In this document: one piece after another, positions 47,074 to 54,657 of the stretch
Position numbering within the stretch: the stretch's first letter is position 1
Layout: each line of letters starts with the position of its first letter
Assembly: GCA_016219425.1 (NCBI GenBank)
Contig: JACRNB010000006.1
Coordinates: 1 to 64,000 of the forward strand
Source of the DNA: Betaproteobacteria bacterium
Lineage (GTDB): Bacteria; Pseudomonadota; Gammaproteobacteria; Burkholderiales; Thiobacillaceae
Reading direction: 5' to 3'
Length of the DNA stretch: 64,000 nt
Position numbers and translations under genes: made by a program
Notes under the pieces: generated by a model
Database searches by the model: none
Told to the model about the DNA's origin: nothing
What the model saw: only the letters and a program-made list of their open reading frames with translations

Positions 47074-47646
47074 ATGCCCCTGACCGCCTGCATCCAAGAC
47101 CAGTTCCAGTCCGCGCGGGATACGCTGGAAATGGCGCAGGAGATGCTGTCGGAATCCATCCTCCTGAGCGCCCAGGCCATTACCGACTGTCTCATGGCGG
47201 AAGGCCGCGTGCTGGTGTGCGGCGAGGGCGCCGCCGGACGCACGGCGCGGCACCTCGCCGCCCTGCTCACGGATCAGCTCGAACATGACCGGCCCGGTCT
47301 GGCGGGCATCTACCTGGATGGCATCGGCATGGGGGATGGCGCCGACCCGGCGCGGGGCGCGCGCAGGCAACTGGAGGCCATCGCCCATCCCGGCGACGTG
47401 CTGGTCGCCTTCTCCCTCAACGGCGAGGGCCGCGCTGCTCAGGCAGCCGTCCTGGCCGCGCAGGAGCGGGGGTTGGTGGTGGTGGCCTTTTCCGGCGGGG
47501 ATGGCGGGCCTCTCGCCGAGGTGCTGCGGGAGGGCGACATCCTGCTCTGCGCTCCGGGCGAGACCGCCGCGCGGGTGCTGGAAGCCCAGTTGTTGGCCGT
47601 TCACAGCCTGGCCGCCTGTATCGACTATCTCTTGCTTGGAGCTTGA
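47074..47646 (+). CDS. diaA: DiaA/GmhA-type SIS-domain protein
   Basis: A 190-residue SIS-domain protein. DiaA binds DnaA and helps its orderly assembly at oriC, while the close paralogue GmhA makes heptose phosphate. VLVCGEGAAGRTARHLAALLT is the phosphosugar-loop region, and the family's usual Ser-rich loop is partly replaced (VAFSLNGEGRA). Context (rsmI, yraN, then a BON lipoprotein) matches enterobacterial diaA, so I prefer that name. Its stop overlaps the following start region. Confidence 0.8.
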   Translation: MPLTACIQDQFQSARDTLEMAQEMLSESILLSAQAITDCLMAEGRVLVCGEGAAGRTARHLAALLTDQLEHDRPGLAGIYLDGIGMGDGADPARGARRQLEAIAHPGDVLVAFSLNGEGRAAQAAVLAAQERGLVVVAFSGGDGGPLAEVLREGDILLCAPGETAARVLEAQLLAVHSLAACIDYLLLGA

Positions 47647-47648
47647 TG

Positions 47649-48218
47649 ATGCGCAAATTGATCCTGGCCGTTTCGGCGGCGGTTTCCCTGGTCCAGTTGT
47701 CCGGCTGCGTCCCCCTGGCCGCAACCGGAGTGGGGGTAGGCGTCCTGATGGCGGATGATCGCCGCACCGCCGGCACCTACATCGTGGACGAAGAGATCGA
47801 AATCAAGGCCGGCAACCGCCTGCATGACGCCTTGGGTGAAAAGGCCCATGTCAACGTCACCAGTTACAACCGCCGGGTGCTGCTCACCGGCGAAGCGGCG
47901 GATGCCGCGTTGCGCGACAAGGCCGAGGGCGTCGTCAAGGAAGCGCCCAACGTGCGTGAAGTCCTGAACGAGGTGATCGTGGGCGGGGCCACCGGCTTCC
48001 TCGCGCGCAGCAACGACGCCTTCGTCACCGCCAAGGTGAAGACCCGGCTGCTCGATGACCGTCGCTTCAACGCCCACCACATCAAGGTGGTGACCGAGGC
48101 GGGGACGGTGTTCCTGATGGGGCTGGTGAAACGCCAGGAAGGCGCCGCCGCCGCCGAGGTGGCCGCCCACACCAGCGGCGTCTCCAGAGTGGTCAAGGTG
48201 TTCGAGTACCAGGACTGA
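47649..48218 (+). CDS. dolP: BON-domain outer-membrane lipoprotein (DolP/YraP-like)
   Basis: A 189-residue lipoprotein with lipobox LSGC after a short signal peptide. Two BON domains follow (about residues 45-115 and 120-188), with VNVTSYNRRVLLTGEA and the conserved Gly pattern. DolP supports outer-membrane integrity and BAM function at the division site in E. coli. Two ATGs (47646, 47649) follow GGAG. The second has a 7-base spacing and is used here. Gene order after diaA matches E. coli. Confidence 0.9.
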   Translation: MRKLILAVSAAVSLVQLSGCVPLAATGVGVGVLMADDRRTAGTYIVDEEIEIKAGNRLHDALGEKAHVNVTSYNRRVLLTGEAADAALRDKAEGVVKEAPNVREVLNEVIVGGATGFLARSNDAFVTAKVKTRLLDDRRFNAHHIKVVTEAGTVFLMGLVKRQEGAAAAEVAAHTSGVSRVVKVFEYQD

Positions 48219-48282
48219 GCCCGCTTGCGGTCTTTGCCCGGTCGCGGCAACAATGCCCTCGCGCAAGCAAGAGGAGCGGGAC

Positions 48283-48942
48283 ATGAATAAAACAGTAGCC
48301 ATGGCGGCCATTCTGGCCATAGGTGTGACCAGTGCTGCATTCGGCCCGGCCCGTGCCGACAGCAAGACCGTCAACATCACGCGGGATCTGCCCGCGGTCG
48401 AGGTTCTGCACCAGGGCAAGCCGGTGCGGGTGGAGCGCAATCCCGACACGGAAAACATGCTCGACCCGGATTTCTCGCTGACCTCCCGCGCCTGTCCTCC
48501 CTACTGCATCCAGCCCGCGTCCCTGGGGCCGGGGGTGGAGACCCTGGGGGAACTGGAGATGCTGGACTACCTCAAGCGCGTGGGCCGAGACCCCAACGTG
48601 CTCGTGATCGACTCCCGCGACGGCGACTGGGCGCAACGCTCCGGCGTCATTCCCGGCGCGGTGGTGATACCCTGGCAAGAGTTGCACCCGGGTCATACCG
48701 ACCCGGACAAGGTGGCGGAGCATCTGGTGTTCCGATTCGGCGCCGCCCGTCTTGGCCCCTTGTGGAATTTCGAGAACGCCAAGACACTGGTGTTCTACTG
48801 CAACGGCCCCTGGTGCGGCCAGTCTCCCACCAACATCAAGCAGCTTCTTTCCCTGGGCTACCCCGCCTACAAGATCAAGTGGTATCGGGGCGGCATGCAG
48901 GACTGGAAGATGCTTGGCCTTACCACCGTGGCGCCCAAGTAA
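48283..48942 (+). CDS. Exported rhodanese-like sulfurtransferase
   Basis: A 219-residue protein with a signal peptide (MNKTVAMAAILAIGVTSAAFG) and a C-terminal rhodanese domain. The active loop is CNGPWCGQS (about residues 178-186), with SRDGDWAQRSGVIPGAVVIP before it. A separate CPPYC motif lies at about 67-71 in the N-terminal part, so it has spare cysteines for metal or sulfur binding. Likely a periplasmic persulfide carrier. The next two genes are also exported and in the same direction. GAGGAG-type site precedes the ATG. Confidence 0.85.
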   Translation: MNKTVAMAAILAIGVTSAAFGPARADSKTVNITRDLPAVEVLHQGKPVRVERNPDTENMLDPDFSLTSRACPPYCIQPASLGPGVETLGELEMLDYLKRVGRDPNVLVIDSRDGDWAQRSGVIPGAVVIPWQELHPGHTDPDKVAEHLVFRFGAARLGPLWNFENAKTLVFYCNGPWCGQSPTNIKQLLSLGYPAYKIKWYRGGMQDWKMLGLTTVAPK

Positions 48943-48989
48943 GCGCCTGCCGGCAATTCCTGCCATTGACCCTAGATCGGAAGAAGACC

Positions 48990-49682
48990 ATGAAACGCAG
49001 CCTGATTACCGCTATTGCACTGTCCCTGTCCGTTCCTGCCCTGGCCCAGTTGCCCGGCGCCGCCAACAACCCCTATCTCGCCAACGTCCCGGTTTCCGCC
49101 GGCCCCATCGTGCTGCCGGTTTCCCCTGCGGGTCGCGGCACTCGCCCCTACGAAATGTCCCGCACCATTCCGCCGGCGGAGAAGGAAGCCATGATGAAGA
49201 AGATCATGCCCATGGTGGGCATGGTCAAAAGCATGGACATCAAGGACGTGATGAACCTGATGGCCGTCAAGTACCAGGCCAAGAAAGGCCTCTCTTTCGA
49301 CGACGTGAAGGCCTCCATGGAGCTGCGCGCCAACCAGCTCAACTTCAAGAAGGTGGGTGAAAGCCCGATGTGGAAGGACATCCAGGCCGTGCTGGGCGAC
49401 AAGGACGCGCCGCGCATGGAGGTCTACCACTACTGTGACATCGCCGCAGGCCGTGAAATCCTCAAGTACGCCCCGGAGGCCATCGTCTACCTGCCCTGCC
49501 GCATCGCCATCATGGAAGACGCGGACAAGAACATCTGGGTGCTCACTCTGGACTGGAACACCTCCTGGCTGGATTCCATGTCCGGCAAGATGGGCGCGCC
49601 GGATCAGCTGTTGAAATACGCCACCGACATCCGCGACAAGATGGACGTGATCATGAAGGCCGCCGCCGCCGGCGATCTGTGA
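48990..49682 (+). CDS. Exported DUF302-family protein
   Basis: A 230-residue protein with a signal peptide (MKRSLITAIALSLSVPALA). The C-terminal half (about residues 145-230) fits DUF302: VYHYCDIAAGREILKYAPEA, YLPCRIAIMED and DWNTSWLDSMSGK. DUF302 proteins are often found next to sulfur-oxidation genes but have no fixed function. The N-terminal half is Met/Lys-rich (MMKKIMPMVGMVKSMD) and could bind metal. It lies 47 bases after the rhodanese gene and is probably co-transcribed. Confidence 0.82.
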   Translation: MKRSLITAIALSLSVPALAQLPGAANNPYLANVPVSAGPIVLPVSPAGRGTRPYEMSRTIPPAEKEAMMKKIMPMVGMVKSMDIKDVMNLMAVKYQAKKGLSFDDVKASMELRANQLNFKKVGESPMWKDIQAVLGDKDAPRMEVYHYCDIAAGREILKYAPEAIVYLPCRIAIMEDADKNIWVLTLDWNTSWLDSMSGKMGAPDQLLKYATDIRDKMDVIMKAAAAGDL

Positions 49683-49705
49683 TCCAGTCGTACTGATGAC
49701 CCTCC

Positions 49706-49733
49706 ACGCCCCCGCCCGCCGGGGGCGTTTTTC
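49706..49733 (+). terminator. Terminator after the DUF302 gene
   Basis: An 8-bp stem ACGCCCCC/GGGGGCGT with a 7-base loop, followed by a T-rich tract. It lies 24 bases after the stop and 20 bases before the next ATG, so the GSPFG-repeat gene may need read-through or its own promoter. Confidence 0.85.
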
Positions 49734-49752
49734 TTCTGATACGGAGAACGCC

Positions 49753-50919
49753 ATGAAGCGCCTGCCTCTGCTCCTGCTTGCCGGTCTGATGGGCCCCGCT
49801 CACAGCGCCGGCCTGGAATCCTTTCTCAATCCCATGGCCATGATGTCCGCCCCCGTCTCGGGGTATGGCAGTCCCTTCGGCGGCAGCCCGTTCGGGAGTC
49901 CTTATGGCAGCTCATATGGCAGCCCTTTTGGAGGCAGCCCCTTCGGTGGAAGCCCATTTGGTGGAAGCCCCTTCGGCGGCAACTCTTTCGGCAGTCCCTT
50001 TGGTAGCCCCTTTGGTAGCCCCTTCGGCAGTCCTTTCGGCAGCCCCCTCGGCGGACTCGGCGCCCTGGGCGGGCTGGGGCTGCTGGCCGCCCCTCTGGGT
50101 CTGGGGCTGGTGAACCCTCTGGGGGTGGGCAACATCGCCTACCCCGCCATGCAGATGGCCCCCAACATGATGTCCTACAGCCACTACAACCAGATGGGCA
50201 ATCCCTACGGCGGCTTCTTTGGCGGCGGCAACCCCTACATGCAGCGCGGGTTGCCCAGCCCCTTCTCGCCGCCGGCCTTCTCGCCCTCGATTCCCACCAT
50301 GCCTTTCTCGCCCAGCCAGGGCACTCTGCCGATTGCACCGTACCTGCCGCAGCCGCAGGCGGCCCCTTCGCCGGTGTTCGGCGGCGGTTCCCTGTTCGGC
50401 GGACTCCTGCCCGCCCCGGTGGAACCGGTGCGTCCCGCTCCGCAGGCCCAGGCCGCCTCCGCCTTCCCGTTCTTTGGCGGTTCGGCGCCTGTATCTCCCC
50501 AGCCGGCCCCTGCACCCGCCCCCCTGCCGACGGTCAGCGCCCCCGTCTATCCCTTCCCCTTCTTCCCCATGCCCGCGTCGCAACCCGCACTCCAGCCGGC
50601 CCCGCAACCCGCGCCCCAGCCGGTTCCGGTCGCCCCCCCGCAGGCTGCGGTTCCAACGCCCACTCCCCTGGACCCCTCGGTCTTCCTGCAGATGTTCATG
50701 AAGCCCGCAGAGCCGCCCAAGGCGGAAGCCTCCAAGCCGCAGGCGACCGAGGTCAAAAAGGCGGAAGAACCCAGGGCGGAAGAACCCGCACCAGCAGCGC
50801 CCAAGGCTTCAGAGCAGAAGGCGGACACGGCAGCGGCGGCCAAACCGCAGGTCGCCAAACCTGAGGCGGCGTCTGCGCCCGCAGAACCCAAACCCGCCCC
50901 GGCGCCTGCCGCCAAGTGA
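49753..50919 (+). CDS. Exported low-complexity protein with GSPFG repeats
   Basis: A 388-residue protein with a signal peptide (MKRLPLLLLAGLMGPAHSAG). About residues 36-98 are tandem repeats, first mostly five-residue (GSPFG) units and then four-residue (GSPF) units. Next comes a Gly/Leu-rich stretch (LGALGGLGLLAAPLGLGLV), then a long Pro/Phe/Ala-rich region and a Lys/Glu/Pro/Ala tail (about 315-388). There are no cysteines and few charges before the tail. I recognise no family. Gly- and aromatic-rich exported repeats recall structural or envelope proteins, including sulfur-globule proteins, but that is only an analogy. GGAG lies before the ATG. Confidence 0.8.
   Translation: MKRLPLLLLAGLMGPAHSAGLESFLNPMAMMSAPVSGYGSPFGGSPFGSPYGSSYGSPFGGSPFGGSPFGGSPFGGNSFGSPFGSPFGSPFGSPFGSPLGGLGALGGLGLLAAPLGLGLVNPLGVGNIAYPAMQMAPNMMSYSHYNQMGNPYGGFFGGGNPYMQRGLPSPFSPPAFSPSIPTMPFSPSQGTLPIAPYLPQPQAAPSPVFGGGSLFGGLLPAPVEPVRPAPQAQAASAFPFFGGSAPVSPQPAPAPAPLPTVSAPVYPFPFFPMPASQPALQPAPQPAPQPVPVAPPQAAVPTPTPLDPSVFLQMFMKPAEPPKAEASKPQATEVKKAEEPRAEEPAPAAPKASEQKADTAAAAKPQVAKPEAASAPAEPKPAPAPAAK
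49861..50054 (+). repeat. In-frame 15-base and 12-base tandem repeats
   Basis: Degenerate GGCAGCCCCTTCGG-type units repeat with a 15-base period, then switch to a 12-base period. Because both periods are multiples of three, gain or loss of units would change protein length without a frameshift. Confidence 0.85.
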
Positions 50920-50924
50920 GCGTA

Positions 50925-50950
50925 CTCCGGGGCGGTTCGCCGCCCCGGAG
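50925..50950. terminator. Hairpin between convergent genes
   Basis: A perfect 11-bp stem (50925-50935 with 50940-50950) with a TTCG loop lies between the GSPFG-repeat gene and the EVE-domain gene, whose ends are 39 bases apart. It has no clear T run but would serve both strands. Confidence 0.65.
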
Positions 50951-50958
50951 ACGCCGGA

Positions 50959-51423
50959 TCAGGGACCGGCCCTGTCCAGCCGGGCGAGAATGAAGCGCCA
51001 CTCGTCCGGGTCCACCGGCGTGATGGATAACCGGTTGCCCTTGGCCAACACCCGCATGGTGGCGAGTTCCGGGCACTCCCGCAGTTCGGAGATCGACATC
51101 AGCCGGGTCTTGCGCACCAGCTTCACGTCCACGTTGAACCAGCGCGGCGACTCCTGCGTAGCCTTGGGGTCGAAGTACTTGCCGCCGGTCTCGAACTGGC
51201 TCGCGTCCGGATAGGCCGGCGTCGCCACCTCCGCCAACCCGGCGATGCCGGGCTGGTCACAGGTGGAGTGATAGAACAACACCCCGTCTCCCACCCGCAT
51301 CTGGTCGCGCATGAAGTTGCGCGCCTGATAGTTGCGCACCCCGAACCAGGCCACGCGGCCATCGCGCACCAGATCGTCGATGCTGAATTCGGAGGGTTCG
51401 GACTTCATCAGCCAGTAACGCAT
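50959..51423 (-). CDS. EVE-domain protein
   Basis: A 154-residue EVE-domain protein (PUA-like fold). It starts RYWLMKSEPSEFSIDDLV and has WFGVRNYQARNFMRDQMRVGDGVLFYHS, then IAGLAEVATPAYPD and ending RLSITPVDPDEWRFIL. EVE domains bind modified bases in DNA or RNA. This housekeeping form is widespread in proteobacteria and its role is unsettled. The ATG at 51423 is set by homology. Confidence 0.93.
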   Translation of the reverse strand: MRYWLMKSEPSEFSIDDLVRDGRVAWFGVRNYQARNFMRDQMRVGDGVLFYHSTCDQPGIAGLAEVATPAYPDASQFETGGKYFDPKATQESPRWFNVDVKLVRKTRLMSISELRECPELATMRVLAKGNRLSITPVDPDEWRFILARLDRAGP

Positions 51424-51674
51424 ATCTCTTCCTCGATGATCCTGTCTGTCCGCGCCGATCCAAATTTTGACCACTCTGCCGACTGAGAATTGGGCCAGGG
51501 ATGGAAGCCGACCGGATGGGGGTGGCTGTGGGACTCCACCGCCTGGCGAACAAAGCCCAGGGCATTGTCATACACAGGCCAATTAGCCTGATCCACATCA
51601 TGTGTTAAGTGAGCGTACATGCCCGTCAAACGAGTTAAAAAAACTTTAAATATTTAACATGTCTAGCTTCGCCC
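51424..51674. other. 250-base gap with no secure gene
   Basis: Lower GC than its surroundings, with an AT-rich stretch at 51638-51660 after the Fic gene. A 73-codon minus-strand frame (51408-51629) shows no recognisable domain and overlaps the EVE start. Bases near 51465-51480 read GAGTGGTCAAAATTTGG on the minus strand, which reminds me of IS21-type end sequences. I regard this as a weak hint of an insertion-sequence scar. Confidence 0.35.
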
Positions 51675-52751
51675 CTATTGAGTGAGCAACGCGAAGAGAC
51701 CCCGGTTGATGAAGTACACCTCGCGCCCGACCTTCTGGCCATGCAGGATGTCCAGCCGCTCCAGTTCCCGCAGATACTTCGAGCAGGTCTGCCGGGTACC
51801 CAGCCCCGCCCGCTCCAGGAACTGGATCTTGCAGTAGGGGTGCTGGAACACCACCTCGATCAAGTCCTTGCTGTAGATGCCCGGCGCCTTGGCCTTGACG
51901 GTCTCGCCCACCGACTCCATCAGGGCAAGGATGCGATTGATCCTGTCCTGCGTGCGCACCGAGGTTTCCTCGACCGCTGCCAGCATGTACAGCACCCAGT
52001 CCTCCCACGAACCTTCCTCGGTCACCCTGCGCAAACCTTCGTAATACGCAGCCTTGTGGTCGATGATGTAGCGCGACAGATACAGCACCGGCAGCCCCAG
52101 CAGGCCTTTTTCCACCAGGAACAGGATGTTCAGGATGCGCCCGGTTCGCCCATTGCCGTCCGGGAACGGATGGATCGCCTCGAACTGGTAATGCACCAGT
52201 GCCAGTTTCACCAGCGGGTCCAGCCCATCCTCGGCGTGGATGAATTGTTCCAGGGCGGCCAACTTGTCGCGGATCACCGCCTCGCCTTCGGGCGGGGAGT
52301 AAACGGTCTCCCCTTTGCCATTGGCGATGCGTGTTCCCGGCACGCGGCGGATGTCGAAATCCATCTGCTTGATGATCTGGGCAATCTCGATAAACAGATT
52401 GGTCGTCAGCGACCGGCTCTTGATCTGCTCGAAACCGTAGCGCAGTGCATGGCGATAGCGCAGCACCTCCTTGGTCTCCGGGCTGCCACTGCCGTGCTCA
52501 TCGGCCGCAGCCTTGTAGAGCTCGTCGTTGGTGGTCACGATGTTCTCGATCTCCGACGACAAGCGCGCTTCCTGCAACACCAGCCCGTCGATCAGGATGC
52601 CCTGGTTGGGAATGAGCTGGGCGACGCCCTTCAGCTCCGCCAGCACCCGGCTCGCCGCAATGGCTTTCTTCAGCACGGCGGGGGTTTCCACCTCAGTAGC
52701 CGGCGGTAAGGGGGGCAGGTCGTTATAGGGTTGATTGCGGTTGAAGGTCAC
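51675..52751 (-). CDS. Fic-domain protein, probable AMP transferase with built-in inhibitor
   Basis: A 358-residue Fic protein. The active motif HPFPDGNGRTGR is at residues 194-205 with the catalytic His194. The N-terminal inhibitory helix contains SSEIEN (65-70), the (S/T)xxxE(G/N) pattern of class II, self-inhibited Fic proteins such as that of Shewanella. A C-terminal winged helix (about 290-358) suggests DNA binding. The start is GTG at 52751 with GGAGG 8 bases upstream. No antitoxin partner gene is needed or seen. Target unknown. Confidence 0.92.
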   Translation of the reverse strand: MTFNRNQPYNDLPPLPPATEVETPAVLKKAIAASRVLAELKGVAQLIPNQGILIDGLVLQEARLSSEIENIVTTNDELYKAAADEHGSGSPETKEVLRYRHALRYGFEQIKSRSLTTNLFIEIAQIIKQMDFDIRRVPGTRIANGKGETVYSPPEGEAVIRDKLAALEQFIHAEDGLDPLVKLALVHYQFEAIHPFPDGNGRTGRILNILFLVEKGLLGLPVLYLSRYIIDHKAAYYEGLRRVTEEGSWEDWVLYMLAAVEETSVRTQDRINRILALMESVGETVKAKAPGIYSKDLIEVVFQHPYCKIQFLERAGLGTRQTCSKYLRELERLDILHGQKVGREVYFINRGLFALLTQ

Positions 52752-52860
52752 CTGACCTGCCTCCGGTATGTAGACATGGACGGGAATCCGCTCGGAATCC
52801 GCATGGACATTGCTGCTGGGCTCCCTTATCCCTCAAAGACCAGAGCCCGCGCAAAGCGCT

Positions 52861-54543
52861 TCACGGGTTCACTTCTTCCATCACCATCAGGTCCGCGCCG
52901 TAGCCGCTGGAGCAGAGGTCCGCCAGGGCGGGGTCGCGCAGTTCCCCGGTGCGCGCGCATTCCGGGCGCGGCGTCGGTGCGGAGGCCGCGGCCTGGAGAT
53001 CCAGCGCGGCGCTGGCGGAAACCTCCACCATCGAGAACGGCCCTGCCGGCTTCATGCCCAGACTGGAGAAGTCCCGCGGCGTATCGCTCACCAGGGCCAG
53101 CAGGCGATTCCTGCCCGCCGGACCCTGAGCGGCGATGCCCCAGCCGGGACGGGGCAGGGACCAGGTTTCGCCGGCGCGGATAAAGTTGCGGTCGTCCTTG
53201 CGGTTGGGGAAGAGCAGGTCGAATTCCTGGCCCGTGGTGCCCACCATGAGCAGATAGACATAACCGGAATGGCTGGAACTCAGCTCGAAGCGCACCCGTT
53301 CCCCCACCCGCAGGCGTGTGCGCTCGGAACGCAGGCGCACCTGACGGCGGTCATCCCGGTTGGCGTACAGGTCGTTCAGCACCGCCGCCGGGTCTGCGCT
53401 GGCGGCGGCCAGCCACGGCCCGTCCAGGGTCATGGCGGCATTGCCGCTGATCTTGAGATGGTGCGGGTCGTAACGGGTGTTGCCGCTGGCCATGCGCTCG
53501 ATCAGGGGCTGGGCGCAGACGCGCAACTCCTCCACCGAGAGGCCGCCGGAGCCATCCAGATCTCGCGCCAGACCGTTCATGCATTCCAGCCAGGCCTGGG
53601 TGGCCAGACCGCCGGCCTCGGGGTTGTCCAGGGCCGCTTCGCTGTCGCGGGCGGCGGCGATGTGGACGAAGTTGAGCTTGCCGGAACCGGGCCGGGCCTG
53701 CTGCAAACCGCGAGTCAGGCTGTTGCTGGGGCGCTCGCAGGCGCTCGCCGGGTTCCACACCTTGGCGGTGAGGCGCTCCGCTCCGGCCCCGCGCACGGTG
53801 ACGCCGCCGGCGTGGCAGGCGTCCACGAACACCACCACGCGCCGCGCCTTGTAGGCCAGTCGGTCCAGCATCTCCGCCAGTTCAGCATCCATCAGGCCGC
53901 GGCCATCCGCGCTTACCAGGGCCTCGGCGCAACGCTCCTCGCCTGCGTCCACGGTCTTGAGGCGCGCCCCGTGCCCGGAGTAGTAGACGAAGACCTGATC
54001 GTTCGTGTGCACCCGGCGGTCCAGGTCGGCAAAGGCGCGGCGCAGTCCCTCCAGGGTCAGCGCGCCGTCCGTCAGGCTGGTGACCTGATCGTCCGGCACG
54101 CCCAGGGCGCGCGCCATGAGCCGGGCGCTGGCGGCGTCGTGTTTCACCCCTTTCAGCACGGGGATGCCGCTCGGGTAGTCGCCGATGGTGAGGATGAGGG
54201 CGTGGGAGGCGGGCTTGGCCGCCGGTATGCTGCGGAATCCCGCCACGGCGGTGATGCGTTCGCCGCCGCTGGCGAGGGCGGTCGCCAGCACCTTGGGGCC
54301 GGGGCCGGGTTCCGCGCGCAGGGCGAGGATGCGTACCCAGCCTTCCTCGCGCCCTTGGCGCACCCGCACCCAGCCGCCCTGTTTTTCCAGGGCTTCGGCA
54401 CGGGTCTGGGCTGGCCAGCGCGTCACGGAGGGGGCGTCCAGCCGGGGTTCGGCCAGTACGGCCTGGGGGGCGAGCAGAAGTACCGGCTCCGCGTGGGCAG
54501 GCAGGGCCAGAGCCAGAAGCAGGAGGATCAGAGGGGGCGGCAT
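52861..54543 (-). CDS. Exported caspase-family (C14) peptidase with EF-hand and DUF4384
   Basis: A 560-residue protein. A signal peptide (MPPPLILLLLALALPAHA) is followed by an SH3-like domain (about 24-75). The caspase p20-like domain (about 112-260) has catalytic His191 (YYSGHGA) and Cys243 (VVFVDACHAGG). An EF-hand loop at Asp328-Glu339 (DLDGSGGLSVEE) fits the calcium pattern at positions 1, 3, 5, 9 and 12. The C-terminal part (about 395-500) looks like DUF4384 (GYVYLLMVGTTGQEFDLLFPN). Predicted to act outside the cytoplasm. It is divergent from a TPR-CHAT gene. The ATG at 54543 is chosen because it begins the signal peptide. Confidence 0.88.
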   Translation of the reverse strand: MPPPLILLLLALALPAHAEPVLLLAPQAVLAEPRLDAPSVTRWPAQTRAEALEKQGGWVRVRQGREEGWVRILALRAEPGPGPKVLATALASGGERITAVAGFRSIPAAKPASHALILTIGDYPSGIPVLKGVKHDAASARLMARALGVPDDQVTSLTDGALTLEGLRRAFADLDRRVHTNDQVFVYYSGHGARLKTVDAGEERCAEALVSADGRGLMDAELAEMLDRLAYKARRVVVFVDACHAGGVTVRGAGAERLTAKVWNPASACERPSNSLTRGLQQARPGSGKLNFVHIAAARDSEAALDNPEAGGLATQAWLECMNGLARDLDGSGGLSVEELRVCAQPLIERMASGNTRYDPHHLKISGNAAMTLDGPWLAAASADPAAVLNDLYANRDDRRQVRLRSERTRLRVGERVRFELSSSHSGYVYLLMVGTTGQEFDLLFPNRKDDRNFIRAGETWSLPRPGWGIAAQGPAGRNRLLALVSDTPRDFSSLGMKPAGPFSMVEVSASAALDLQAAASAPTPRPECARTGELRDPALADLCSSGYGADLMVMEEVNP

Positions 54544-54657
54544 GGTTTGGGTGCAAGCGGGCGGGGGCCATGAAATTACCCCAGAGCCTGGGCAACCGCT
54601 ACCACTGATGGGAGGTTGAGAATTAAGCTGCGCCACTCCGTCCCTCGTGATCCGATC
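54544..54657. promoter_or_regulatory. Divergent promoter region of the caspase and CHAT genes
   Basis: A 114-base gap between start codons of the two divergent protease genes. It has AT-rich patches (GAAATTA near 54572 and GAATTAAG near 54620) in otherwise GC-rich sequence, which could hold back-to-back -10 elements. No repeat or operator could be fixed by eye. Confidence 0.45.

Noticed and set aside
49861-50054. Regular repeats that might suggest a CRISPR array
   Set aside because: Units are 12-15 bases, contiguous, in frame and degenerate by codon. There are no spacers and no cas genes in the window.
51408-51629. Possible 73-residue gene or integrase remnant on the minus strand
   Set aside because: It contains a phrase like MYAHL found in tyrosine recombinases, but no catalytic residues or further similarity, and it overlaps the EVE gene start.
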